NCBI GenBank assembly: GCA_963930655.1 | Contig: OZ005610.1 | Location: 997,001-1,061,000 of the forward strand | DNA length: 64,000 nucleotides | Reading direction: 5' to 3' | Origin: Myrica gale | Lineage: Eukaryota > Streptophyta > Magnoliopsida > Fagales > Myricaceae | Part shown: positions 49,679-59,920 of the stretch, piece by piece | Layout: every line of letters begins with the position of its first letter | Numbering within the stretch: the stretch's first letter is position 1 | Program-made: the position numbers and the translations under genes | Notes under the pieces: generated by a model | Databases searched by the model: none | Told to the model about the DNA's origin: nothing | What the model saw: the letters and a program-made list of their open reading frames with translations, nothing else

Positions 49679-50209
49679 TCAGTTTATTCCATCATCAAAA
49701 TTCAGCGAGTAACTTTGCGGATCGTACTGAAACTGGTTCCTCCTCTTGTTGTCAATTCTACGCAGACTAAGAAATCCGATGAAATTCTTCCACTTTGGCA
49801 CGCCCAACAGTACCTCTGAAAACTGCTTGATCTGCCTAATTTTATCCACAATCCGATTTTCTTTCCTGTGTCCACGTTGTTGCAGAAGTAGATACCCTTT
49901 CTTGTTAACTCTACGCAGACTAAGAGATCGGATAAAATTCGTCCACTTTGTCCTGCCCAACACCTCTGAAAACTGCTTGATCCGTCTCATTTTAGTCACA
50001 AACCAATTTTCTTTCTTCTGTCCACGTTGCTGCTGAAGTAGATATCTATGTACGCCATTGTTGTTAGAGCACCCTCTGAAGCATGGTCCCTGGAAACAGC
50101 CACTGGAACAAGACGTGCCCATCTCTTCAAAATCTTCAACGTAGTCATCATTCTCTTCGAACTGCAAACTTACTGAAACGGACGCTAATTGTTCGTATGG
50201 GTTGGCCAT
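49679..50209 (-). CDS. Small plant protein with internal duplication and YDP-SY-LNF tail
   Basis: Intronless frame of 176 residues starting at the ATG of MANPYEQLAS; the frame further upstream has no ATG. An acidic head (FEENDDYVEDFEE, 17-29) and a Cys-rich patch (CSSGCFQGPCFRGC, 34-47) precede two tandem repeats of about 50 residues. Repeat 1 spans 56-105 and repeat 2 spans 106-157, each with the order YLLxQQRG, KEN, IKQFSEVL, KW, NFI, LSLRR. The C-terminus QFQYDPQSYSLNFDDG (159-174) matches the FxYDPxSYxLNFxD tail of a family of small, uncharacterised plant proteins that includes the neighbour at 52699. Each repeat corresponds to the basic segment that occurs once in relatives. No signal peptide or membrane helix. 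The function is unknown. The preserved frame across both repeats argues that it is translated. Confidence 0.65.
   Translation of the reverse strand: MANPYEQLASVSVSLQFEENDDYVEDFEEMGTSCSSGCFQGPCFRGCSNNNGVHRYLLQQQRGQKKENWFVTKMRRIKQFSEVLGRTKWTNFIRSLSLRRVNKKGYLLLQQRGHRKENRIVDKIRQIKQFSEVLLGVPKWKNFIGFLSLRRIDNKRRNQFQYDPQSYSLNFDDGIN
49740..50046 (-). repeat. About 153-bp tandem duplication inside a coding region
   Basis: The two halves (about 49740-49890 and 49891-50046) align with an estimated 80% or more identity at DNA level. Shared blocks include CTACGCAGACTAAGA, TACCTCTGAAAACTGCTTGAT (or ACCTCTGAAAACTGCTTGAT), TTTTCTTTC and TGTCCACGTTG, and small indels keep the frame. It accounts for the two protein repeats of the gene at 49679-50209. 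Confidence 0.85.
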
Positions 50210-52698
50210 GGAAGAGAGTGAATGGTTGGTATAACGGATCACAGAGACATAATATAATTACCAGTTGAGCACGAAGAAAAAGCTTGGGAAGTTTTCGTTT
50301 AAAATAGGAACTGGGACGGAAATGTGTCGATGTAACCAAGAGCAGATGAAGGTTCAATGCAATTATGCCACTTAATTACCCATTTAAAGACATGCAATTA
50401 TGCGCATGGCCCTTTGTTAGTAGACTTTCTTCCTCTACTTTGCCAGCCAATCAAACACTGCAGCTGTGCCTTATAATATGGCATCTGTTAATTGACAATT
50501 AAAAGGCAAAGAGATGCATGCTTTGCCCTCTGCAGTTTGGCGTTTGATTGCAACTTTACCTCCATCTTTCATAACTTAGCCAGCTCACCAGCCTCTTCGT
50601 GGTCGCCACTTATTGTTCTTAACTTGACCATTTTTGCTGGCAATTTTTTTTTTTTGTAAATATGCTGGCAAAGTTTTCAATACGTTGGAACTCCTCCTAA
50701 ACAAATCAACAATATTTGGGGAAGAAGATCTTGTTCGTAGCTGAACGGGCCGAGCTAACTTTGGACTGTTGTTAGTGGCACTTGCACTATGCCATTGCCA
50801 TCACTGTATGAACTATAAAGATTCACGTCCATATACAACCAGAGAATAAATCCCTCCCTATCCTTCTTCTACCAGACAACATGTGGCTCGCTCCTTCCCA
50901 AACTCATCCTCAACGAGAAATCCGCTTTCATCCAAGATCGGACGATAGCTGACAACACGGTCCAAAACAGACCAAAAAATATGTGAGGCAGAAGTTAATT
51001 GCCTGATTATCCAGTTAAAACCATCATATATCTTGCACCCTTTAAAGTTTCAAGTTCAATTTTTTTTAAATACTACCAACTCTTTGAGACTACTTCCAAG
51101 TCCTTTTAACGTATTAATTACTTGATTTGTGTGGAACCGAAATACTGCATAGATCCCAAAATCAATCGAGATGTGCTTAAACAAACAGAGATTAATTCGG
51201 TATTTGGAAATCGAAAAGTTCAAGAATTTAAACAGCAAAATTGGAGACTTGAATCTCTATGCCACTTGGAGTAGGTAATGGGGCCAGTTGCGTCCCAGCC
51301 CAACCACCTTGAGGTGTCCATATCTGCCCAGACCGCTCTCAACCAAACTGCAATAATTAGCTCTTTTTTTCGTTTTTCGTTTTTCTCAGCGTAATAGTTA
51401 TTAGCCTTTCATTTTCACGTCAACTTGATGGAATATCGATCGTCGTCTGAGATAATTTCCCAGATTTGATCACCCTCAGTGGTTAAGAAAAGATTACAAA
51501 CCTACCCGGTGGCCCAAGATATTTTTTTGAAGAAATAGCAGATGGCCAAATGACAGAATTGTATGGCCAGCCAGCATTCTTGAACGCAAAGGAATATTTC
51601 TAGGGGAGCTTCTTCGTGGCTCTTTCTAAATTCTGTCCCACCACCTTTTCTTTAATTAACACGCCTTATCATACCTTTTGGACAGATGTGAAAATTACTG
51701 TTTTTGGCAAGTAAAAAGATATATATATATTTTTTTCTGGACAATTGAGTACTCTAGGAGATTTAGCAAAATCTTCGCAACGATCGACGCTTTCCCAAGA
51801 TTTCTTACCTGAAGGCGGAAGTGTGAGATTCTCACCTGGGGATACAAGTCTCACACTAGTGACACTACTCAACATATCACTTGGGCGAGAGCCGCCAGAT
51901 TTGGCAGTGACTGCGATGTATGAGATTTTTTACCCTGCCATCACTGAACTACGGCAATGAGTAGACCAATAGTTGACCGGCCACCATCAAAAAAGGGTTG
52001 CGGTCTTAAATTTCAGTCCAACCGCACCAATTCAGATGGCCTAAGATAGTTTGTCTGCGTGGAGATCTTTTATTCTTTTGTCCCCTTTTGTTCGACTGGT
52101 GAAGATAATTAAACAGCCAACTCAAGAGGGTTGGTACACACCTAATTAACTTACCCAAACTCCTTTGCCAAACTATACCCTCGATCGTTTGAGTGGGAAG
52201 GTATACCTTCCAAGAAAGATAGGGGCATTAATTTGTTTAGAAGAAACTTATTTGAGTGAGAAGGTATTATCTTTCCTCCATGAGTTTGTTTTGAATAAAA
52301 TTATTACTGTAACTCCTCCATTGATCGATGCTGGAAATGCATGAAGTGGATACACGAATTCTTTTCTTTGGTTATACATTCCATGAACATCAGGCACATT
52401 CATGACAGGAGTGAGGATCGTAGTCATCGACGTAATCGTTTAGAAAGTTTATGTAATCTTTTTTCCACCTAAAATCATACACAAAACTGAGCCACGAACC
52501 AATTCTCTTTCCAACTTTGAACCCAGTGCCGAAATTGTGTGTATTAATTATAAGAACAATCAAACTTATCAAACATACATGTCTATACTGCTATATAACA
52601 ATTACTTCAGACAACACCATTGCGAGGCAAGCTACCGTACACTCGTATAAAACACTGTGCATACAAACTACAACGAGGACTCGAAGGCCAACCAATTC
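50210..52698. other. Intergenic DNA between two related minus-strand genes
   Basis: No gene is called. A minus-strand frame at 52390-52572 ends NDYVDDYDPHSCHECA, loosely reminiscent of the acidic and YDP parts of the neighbouring proteins, but the match is too short to call a third copy. Plus strand 51745-51960 is open without recognisable features. Confidence 0.45.
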
Positions 52699-53124
52699 TC
52701 AGCTGAACGCGCAGATCTCCCTCCTCCGCGGCGCCACCGTGTCATCCGCAAATTTCACTGTCGACAATGACGACGCTGCCAGTCTCGCCGAGAAGTTAAG
52801 TGGCAACTCGTCGACCCGGGTGTCGTCCTCGAAATTGAGCGCGTAACTGTCGGGGTCGTAACTGAAATCGGCGGAGCGGGAGCGCCTGCGAGGCCTGCAG
52901 CTGATCCGCGAGATCAGGTTCGCGCACTTTTCCCGTATCTCGGGGAGTTCTTGGGCCGTAGATTTGAGCCACGATCTCGGCGAGCGGGGAGTCCGCTGCT
53001 TGTCCTCATCGCTCTCTAGAGGCTCGTGGTCGCGGACCGAGGAAGAGAAACAGCACAGAGAGGTCTTCAGCTTGATCTTGTGCATCAGAGAGGTCGTCGA
53101 TGTCTGCTGGTATTCAGTATCCAT
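52699..53124 (-). CDS. Small plant protein with YDP-SY-LNF motif
   Basis: Intronless frame of 141 residues from an ATG at 53124 that follows a GT-rich leader and a TATA box (53241-53250) about 120 bases upstream. The head (MDTEYQQTSTTSLMHKIKLK) leads to a Cys and acidic region, a SPRSW motif (about 49-53), a helix ELPEIREKCANLISRI (about 59-74) and a basic patch RPRRRSRS. Then comes FSYDPDSYALNFEDD (about 86-100), the family signature, and a further 41 residues ending CAFS. Proteins of this type are known in plants only as hypothetical or stress-responsive small proteins, and the biochemical role is not established. GC content is much higher than in the surrounding DNA, which supports coding. 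It is a paralog of the gene at 49679 in the same orientation. Confidence 0.7.
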   Translation of the reverse strand: MDTEYQQTSTTSLMHKIKLKTSLCCFSSSVRDHEPLESDEDKQRTPRSPRSWLKSTAQELPEIREKCANLISRISCRPRRRSRSADFSYDPDSYALNFEDDTRVDELPLNFSARLAASSLSTVKFADDTVAPRRREICAFS

Positions 53125-53240
53125 TGCAAGAAATAAACAAGCGAGTGGAAGACAAGAGAGAGTTTTCAGTGGGATAAACAGGAGAGGAATCGAGTGGAGG
53201 AGGATGAGAATATGGTGGTGGTGGTGGTAGTGCTGGGGGG

Positions 53241-53250
53241 TTATATATTA
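53241..53250 (-). promoter_or_regulatory. Candidate TATA box of the 52699-53124 gene
   Basis: On the minus strand the sequence reads TAATATATAA, about 117-126 bases before the start codon, followed by a CCACCACCA-type leader. This is the usual position for a plant TATA box with a leader of about 90 bases. Confidence 0.5.
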
Positions 53251-53259
53251 ATAACCCGA

Positions 53260-55771
53260 ATGAGGGGAGCTGGAAAGTAAAAAGAAGATAGAAAGCGACG
53301 GACGAGGTGGATTGGGCTTAGCTGGAATATTTTTGTGGACAAACCGTGGGACTTGCGTGGTTACCGGTTTTTGGGGCAAAATCCGCGTGAGATTTTCTGC
53401 GTCCCTCTTCAGGTCTCTTTAACGGCTCAAGCAGTAAGCCAGTAACTGAAGCTTTTGTTGGCTCTTCATCCGCCGTTTATCTTCGGCCCTTTTAACTGCA
53501 TCTACGTTGTATTTATTGTTAATAAGCGAACCACGACTATTTTATGGAAATTTATTTATATATTTTTATTTCCGTACTTAGTAAGGTACGAATAACTAAA
53601 AAGATCTATTAATCAGTAAAACCAATGTACATACTGATCTCCTAAAAGGTAAGAAATTTTTAATTAAAACTATTGATTAATATTTGTAGTCATTTATGAC
53701 ATTGTAAAAAAAAATAATGTCATAAATTGCATGACTGGTGGCAATCCGTCATGAGAATGTTTCCCAACTTTTTCATCTTCCTAGCTTTTACATTCATCTT
53801 CCTAGCTTTTACTTTTTGTAAAGGCATGTGCTGATTTTTGAAGATGACTCAGATAGAGATTGTGTGATGCATGAACGTGCGTAGCAGCAGCGTATGGCAT
53901 GGGCGAGTGCCGGCGCCTTCGGCGCAGCAAAAAAACAAATAAAAATTGGGCTTTGAGATCACTTCTATGTGGACCAGACCCCGCGCTCTGACGTTTCCCG
54001 CAAATAATCACTCCGGGTGTTTAGTGTTGACATTAGTTTAGTACCGCTAATGCATTTGAGTTTAGGATCGAACAACGTCTGCAGGCAAAAGGTTGTATGC
54101 ATTTATATTTGCTTTATTCCTTAATCCTCGAAGCTTTATGTGAATCACGCCGCACTTTTTAACCACCTAGACTCGTAAAGGATCCCCTCGTTCAATGAAG
54201 GGATGGATTAGGATAAGAAAAGGAGTCAAGGGTCACTTTTGCTTTTGGCTGCAGAAGGCCGGGTAAAAGAAAGAAGATCATGGCTTTTGGTTTTAGGTTT
54301 CGGATAGAGCTCTCATCAGTCATCACATGCAGTGTGCTACTTGTATTTGAAGTTTGATTGTGTCGACGTGGATTCGTGTCATTCCTTTTAATTGAGTCTA
54401 CGCGTTCTGGCGTTTGTTTGACTATGGAATACTTTTATGCATTCCTTTCGATGCCTTTTGCTTATTTGATGCATTCCTTTCGATGCCTTTTGCTTATTTG
54501 GAGGAGAAACTTTGTGTTGGTCGGTGACGCACGTATGCGTGTATAACTAACTTCTTGTAGTTTAGGCGTGATATTTTCTTGTCAACTTTTTGTTTTCCAA
54601 TTTTTTTTCTATCGAAATGAGAATCTCATAAACTAGTTTCTACCATGCTTGCATTGGGTTGGTTATCTTGTCTTTTGTTCTTTCGGTGTAATGCTTTACG
54701 TAGGACGATTCGCTTCTTCTTTCTCCTTGTAATGTTCTTTTTTTATGGAAGGATCTTCCGATTAGCTTCTTCCACGTACGAGGCCAAACAAGTTCAACCA
54801 TGGTGCCAATTTTCTTGGCTCTGACTCTTCACGACCGCAGTAAAGGTGACGTTTCACAATAAATTCCGTAAAACCAGGATTCGGTCTTATATTTGCCCCG
54901 CCTTCGACACTAACGGGCCTCCGCCATCTCCTCTTCTCTCCGCCTTACCCCCCTCAATTGCACAATCACTTCCTTCTACTCTCTCCTTTCCCACTACTCG
55001 CTTCTCTTTTCTCCCTCTCTCGCCTCCTCTCCTTGAGCTATAGTCCTAGCTTCCACTTTCACATAGGACCTCCTCCTTATAGACTACAGTCTCTACAAGT
55101 TGTACCAAAGCTTCATACTTTTAAGGTTGTCGCGGGCCCGCTCTCTCTTTCTTCTCCGAATTAGTACTCTTCAACCTGTACCCACCTCACCTCTTAGGCC
55201 GATGTCATGCGACGGGGTGTGAACTATCCCGCTTTAAAGGTGTTATCGTTTTGTGTTATTTGGGCAAGGCATTAAAGGGAAATTCGTTTAAGAAAACTGA
55301 AAATTTTGTGCTATTTGGGGGACGCCTTACTTTCCTTTTCTCTCTGTCTGTCCTCCGTGTATTCCACTTTGGATTGGGTGCTTGGGCGGTTGGCCCCCCA
55401 CGTTTGATGAAATTTCCGTGAAAAAAAATGATAAACTTTTGGAATACCGTTGCTGAAAACGCAAGAGGCTAGAGAGTGTTCGGTTAGGGGAAGGTCAAGG
55501 GGACGAAATAAAACGTTAAGGAAAAAGCTTCGTGGCAGCTCTCTGGGCCTTTGGACTTTTTATGCCATGTGGCATCCTCTTATTTAAATGCGGCAGGATG
55601 TCGGAGGGAAGTTTGTGGGGAGGGAAGCAACCTCTGAAAGTGTTTCGAACAGAGAGGAAACAAAACCTTCCACACTCTTGTGATATTCGCATTCAGCTCC
55701 TCGGCTTCCACGGTGAGCCCCTCCCTCTCCCTCTCCCTCTCGTATTAAACTTCTTCGCCTTCAATTTACAG
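53260..55771. other. Intergenic DNA with short tandem duplications
   Basis: No coding region was recognised. Two small duplications are present: TCATCTTCCTAGCTTTTAC twice near 53773-53812, and a 32-base unit at 54439-54501 (listed separately). From about 55660 the DNA probably includes the former leader exon of the neurochondrin pseudogene, ending at a GTGAGC donor near 55711. Confidence 0.5.
54439..54501. repeat. 32-bp tandem duplication
   Basis: GCATTCCTTTCGATGCCTTT followed by TGCTTATTTGAT occurs twice in tandem with a period of 32 bases (54439 and 54471) and no mismatch over the shared 30 bases, so the duplication is recent. It is intergenic. Confidence 0.9.
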
Positions 55772-58700
55772 GAGGTGCAGCCCGAGCAATCTCCGCCTCT
55801 TGAAGACTGCTGAAGCTCTTGAAAGGCGAGCGAGATGAGCAGCGCCTCGCTGGTCTATTTCTGGTCACCAAGTTTTGCAAAGGCGACGACCACGCTTCGC
55901 TCTGTAGGGTTTATGACGCCGTGGGAGTTCGCTTCCTGGATCGACTCCTTAGAACCGGTGAGCTATAAAATCTCCAGTTGGGCTTCCGAGGAAAGAAATG
56001 CTGGAAACCAAAATAAAAGAATTATAAAATTTATTTGTTTTTTTATTTAAAGAATACAAGACAGTTTTTCTAGGCTTGACACTTAGTTCAGTCTGGATTC
56101 TAGAAACTGAGCTCATTTTTTTCCTCATGTAAATTTCATTAATCTCAAACTGAAATTTTTGTCATTTGTGGATACAATGTATATTAAGGGATGGGAAAAG
56201 GAAGCATTGGCGGCAGTGGGATCGATAATCGTGATGCATACTTGAAACTAGCTATTACAGTTCTAGCCGCCTTCTGTCGTGTTCCTGAAATTGCTTCTTC
56301 AGAAGACATGTCTTCAAAGATCCCGTTGATATTGGAAACTATGTCGGAGTAAGGTCTCAACTTTTAACTTTTCATGATATATTTATGAATTGAAAAGGTA
56401 AAAAAGCAAAGATCCTTTAATCTGAAATTTTTGCCTATGCTTGTTCTTTCTTGTAAAATTACTTGAAGATGACTATCAGACCCTTTTTAAATATCTGGTA
56501 CAAAGTATAGTGGCCTATTTAGTTATTGTTAAAATTTGGAATTGGTAAGAAAATTCATGTGCTTTAGAATGCGCTACTGGTCTTCTGCAGTCCGAAAGAT
56601 CATATATTTTGCCTTCGTCATTCCTCATGGAGTTCTCATGAATCATTTTATTAATAGTTTGATTTCAAATTGAATGGTCGATATTTGTGTTTACAGTAAA
56701 CGTCGGGACTAGGTAACAGAGAAACATGTACGTAAGAAATATATGGTCTTTCTGTCCCAGAGGCACAGTACAACTAAATTAGTTCACCCCGAGCGTGTTG
56801 CTAAATGTAAAACATAGTAGCATTATCGTGAGTGATATCCAAGAAATATGTGTTACATGTTTCTTAACCTGATGTACAAAAGCCAATTACGCTGGTGGTG
56901 TTGAGTGATTTGGTTGATGGATGTCAGAAGAAGGTGAATGCTTGGAAAAAGGTCATTTGTGAAAATCCTGAAAGATGCGGTGTCCTATGACTTGGGTGAA
57001 AATCTTAGTTTCCCGAAGTGCTTTTTTTTTTTGTCTAGGAAATGAGTTTTTTTTTTTGCAGGGTAGTGTTCAGTCATAGTTAATTGTTGAATTTTGGGTT
57101 TCCTCTCTTGTTCAGTTCAGGATCATCTGTGCATTCAGAATGCTTAGAATTTCTGTACCTAGTATCAACTGCTTCTGAAGACGCGGCTTTGAAATTGTAT
57201 GAATCTAGAGGCATGAAAGTGCTAGCTTCTCAAATATCTAATTTTTCACTTGGTAATTATTATTATGCTTCCCTTGACTGAATTTGATTGATGACATTGT
57301 AGGATCTTGATTATTTTTCAAGAAGTCATGTGATGTAAATGTTGTGCAGATTCTCAACTAATGGAAATAGCTACCAAGCTTGTGCTGTTAATGCTAAGTA
57401 AGCTGCCTCTGGATGTCATTACCAATGACTATTTATTCGAGCTCTCATTGATTGTGAGTTTGTGCTTTTGACAGTCATTGATCTTTTTTGTTGTCTCCGT
57501 TCCATGTTAGTGCCATCGATTGGTGGTCAGCTAAATTTTTTTTCTGACTTGATTTTTGTATTGTTCCTTTTGGTAAATCAAATAATCTTTTTGAGCATGT
57601 TTCATTTTATTTAGGTGGTAAAATTGGCACAGCCATTTGCCCTGATGCCACTGAGAGGATGTCCTCCAGTGGTTCATATTTAGAAGTCGAAACTGACATT
57701 GATTCTGATGCACAGATGCATTATCACAATTTGATGGAATGACCCGCACTATTTGTTATAATTGCAGGTTATGGAATGCCTCATAAAATTGATTGGTGAA
57801 AGTAATCGTATGGTGGGGAACAACAGTTGTGTATTCTTGGCATGCAATCATGAATCTCCTGTTGAAGGTGGTATTGACATTACAATCTGGCAATGTATTC
57901 TAGAAGATTGTTACTCACAGTTGACACATTTTGCTTGTTTTTGCAATAGAAAGAGCGAGTAAGGGTGTCACTGGATGAAGCAACTTTTGTTCATCTTTTG
58001 AAAGCGTTGGCCAATTGGACGGGTATGATGACATGAACCTGACTCGTTTAATCCTTCAACCTGCTATTTCTAGGTGTAAGATTCAAATCTTTAACCTCCC
58101 ATCTCTTCTGGAACTTTCCTTTCAAAATATTAAAGGTTGCATTTTATGTATGCATTCATGTGAAATTCCTGAACTTGGTTTCAGCGGATATGGAAGACCC
58201 ATCAGTTTTTATGATGGCTTCGAGCATTTGTGCGCTGATATTTGATTTCACATCGGAAGAGGCACTTCTTAATCATCCCAACTTTGATTATAGCTCTCTT
58301 AATGGCTTGTCTCATCTCATTGCAAGAAGTTTGGCTACACGAGGACAGGTAAAACAATAGTCGTTATGCATGATCTGGATCTGAGCTAAACCAATGGCCA
58401 GATCATATATTTGGGGGCATGAATATTTTATGTGGTGCAGAATTGGATTTGGATGCTGCATCTAATTGCTTTCGCAAAGAAGCTTTCCCTTATTGCTTCA
58501 CAATCTCATAATTGTCCATTTAAAAGTTGTCCCTTCGTTTAATTAATGGCAGGATATGTCTAATGATGCAAAAGCAGAAGCAGATCTTTTTGAGATTGTT
58601 AATGCAGGTCTGTATTAATCTTGACTTCTTAAATTTTTTAATGCATCAGTTAATGCAGACCTCTCCACCTGGATCTTTGAAGTTTGGACTATATTTGGAC

Positions 58701-58823
58701 GGTCATCTATTTACTTTTAGATCTTTCACAAGTGGTTTTGGTTTCTTCTTTCCTCACCCTCTTGCAGGATACTCTCGATGGGCTCTTAGGTTCCCCCATA
58801 TAAGAGCAGCAGTTGAGGGCTGA
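55772..58823 (+). pseudogene. Neurochondrin-family pseudogene, internally deleted
   Basis: Recognisable exons: 55772-55957, 56189-56348, 57116-57252, 57350-57453, 57768-57867, 57950-58022, 58185-58348, 58553-58607 and 58768-58823. The first four encode the conserved N-terminal part (KLLKGERDEQRLAGL, DRLLRTG, LAAFCRVPEIASSED, LVSTASEDAALKLYESRGMK). The last five encode the C-terminal part (SSICALIFDFTSEEALLNHP, YSRWALRFPHIRAAVEG, stop). The middle, about 300 residues in relatives such as Arabidopsis At4g32050, is missing between 57453 and 57768. Within the first exon the frame changes between EVQPEQSPPLEDC and KLLKGERDEQ, consistent with one lost base. The exon at 57768 has a further apparent five-base loss near 57846. 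No in-frame ATG precedes EVQPEQ. It is therefore a dead duplicate with introns retained, implying DNA-level duplication and not retroposition. Most splice sites are preserved, so the loss is not ancient. Confidence 0.8.
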
Positions 58824-59920
58824 ACTGATCGTTTTTCGTGGGTGGAACTTTATTATGTTGCCAACAGCCTGCCGTAGGTTTGCTGTACTTTAAGGATTCT
58901 TCTGGTGGTTCTAGGTTATAGTTTTTCTGTGAATGTGAGGATTCTGCTGTTTGCTTGTCGTATGGATAGAGGAGAGGAGATCGGGTGGCGTACATCCTTG
59001 CTTTACTTCTATACCTGTGCATTGGCTCGAGGATAGGATAGCTCACTTGCGGTCTAATATTGTGCAGCTATTGCTTCTGTCCCACCTTCATGTGGTGTAC
59101 GTGATTTTTTTTTTCCAGTATTTACTTTCGTTAAAGATAATAAGACAGAAACATATATATATATATCTCGAGTGTCTGTCAACTCTCTAATCAAAATTGT
59201 CTGACCTTACTACCTCTTAGGGGTCACTTTTTCAACCTTGAACGAGAACAGCGAGGATTGAATCTGCGACCCAGACATTGATAAGAGAATTCGGCCTCGG
59301 TTCAACAAAATTCCGGAGGCCGCTTGCAATGTCCATCGAAGACCACCATTTAAGCGAGGACTAGCTACAATTCTCACTAGTGCACTAAAGGTTATAACTG
59401 CTGCTGAACCACAATTCCTAATCTAATCCACATCCAGTGAGACGGGCGTGTTGCCTGTTTGTCCCATTCGTTTGCTTCAATTGCGATTCAATGAAAATTA
59501 AATTTTGTACCAAACGATGCAACGTTAAAACTAAACAGATGGAATTCGAGCAAGACATTTTTGTCAATTAGTCGTTTTCTTTTTGGTCATTTGCTAGGGG
59601 ACGCGCCCGAAGAGAGCATTGTAATATTGAGCTGGGCCAAAAATATTGTCAAGCCCAAGCATCGTTGCATGATTTCGGAGATAAGGGGGAGAGACCGACA
59701 GAAAAGAAAAAAGAAAATAATATGGAAAGAGATCGAGGAAAGAGAATCAATCAATCAATTATCAAACTATTCTAAGTCAGCCAGTTTCTCTAAACTACGA
59801 CTGCCGAAGACGACGACTTTTTTCAATACACGCCACCTTCGTGTGCAGAGAACTTGCATAGACAATTCTACATAGACTCGAAGCTCTAGACTCTAGAGCT
59901 ATAGAGCTCAGAGAGGAAAA
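58824..59920. other. Intergenic DNA and leader of the HPAT gene
   Basis: No coding region was recognised. AT repeats lie at about 59153-59165. From about 59800 the sequence should be the HPAT leader; it includes direct CTCTAGA repeats just before the start codon (about 59883-59895). Confidence 0.5.

Noticed and set aside
52390-52572. Possible third member of the YDP-SY-LNF family on the minus strand
   Set aside because: Only NDYVDDYDPHSC is suggestive. The LNF part is missing and the rest does not align with the neighbours.
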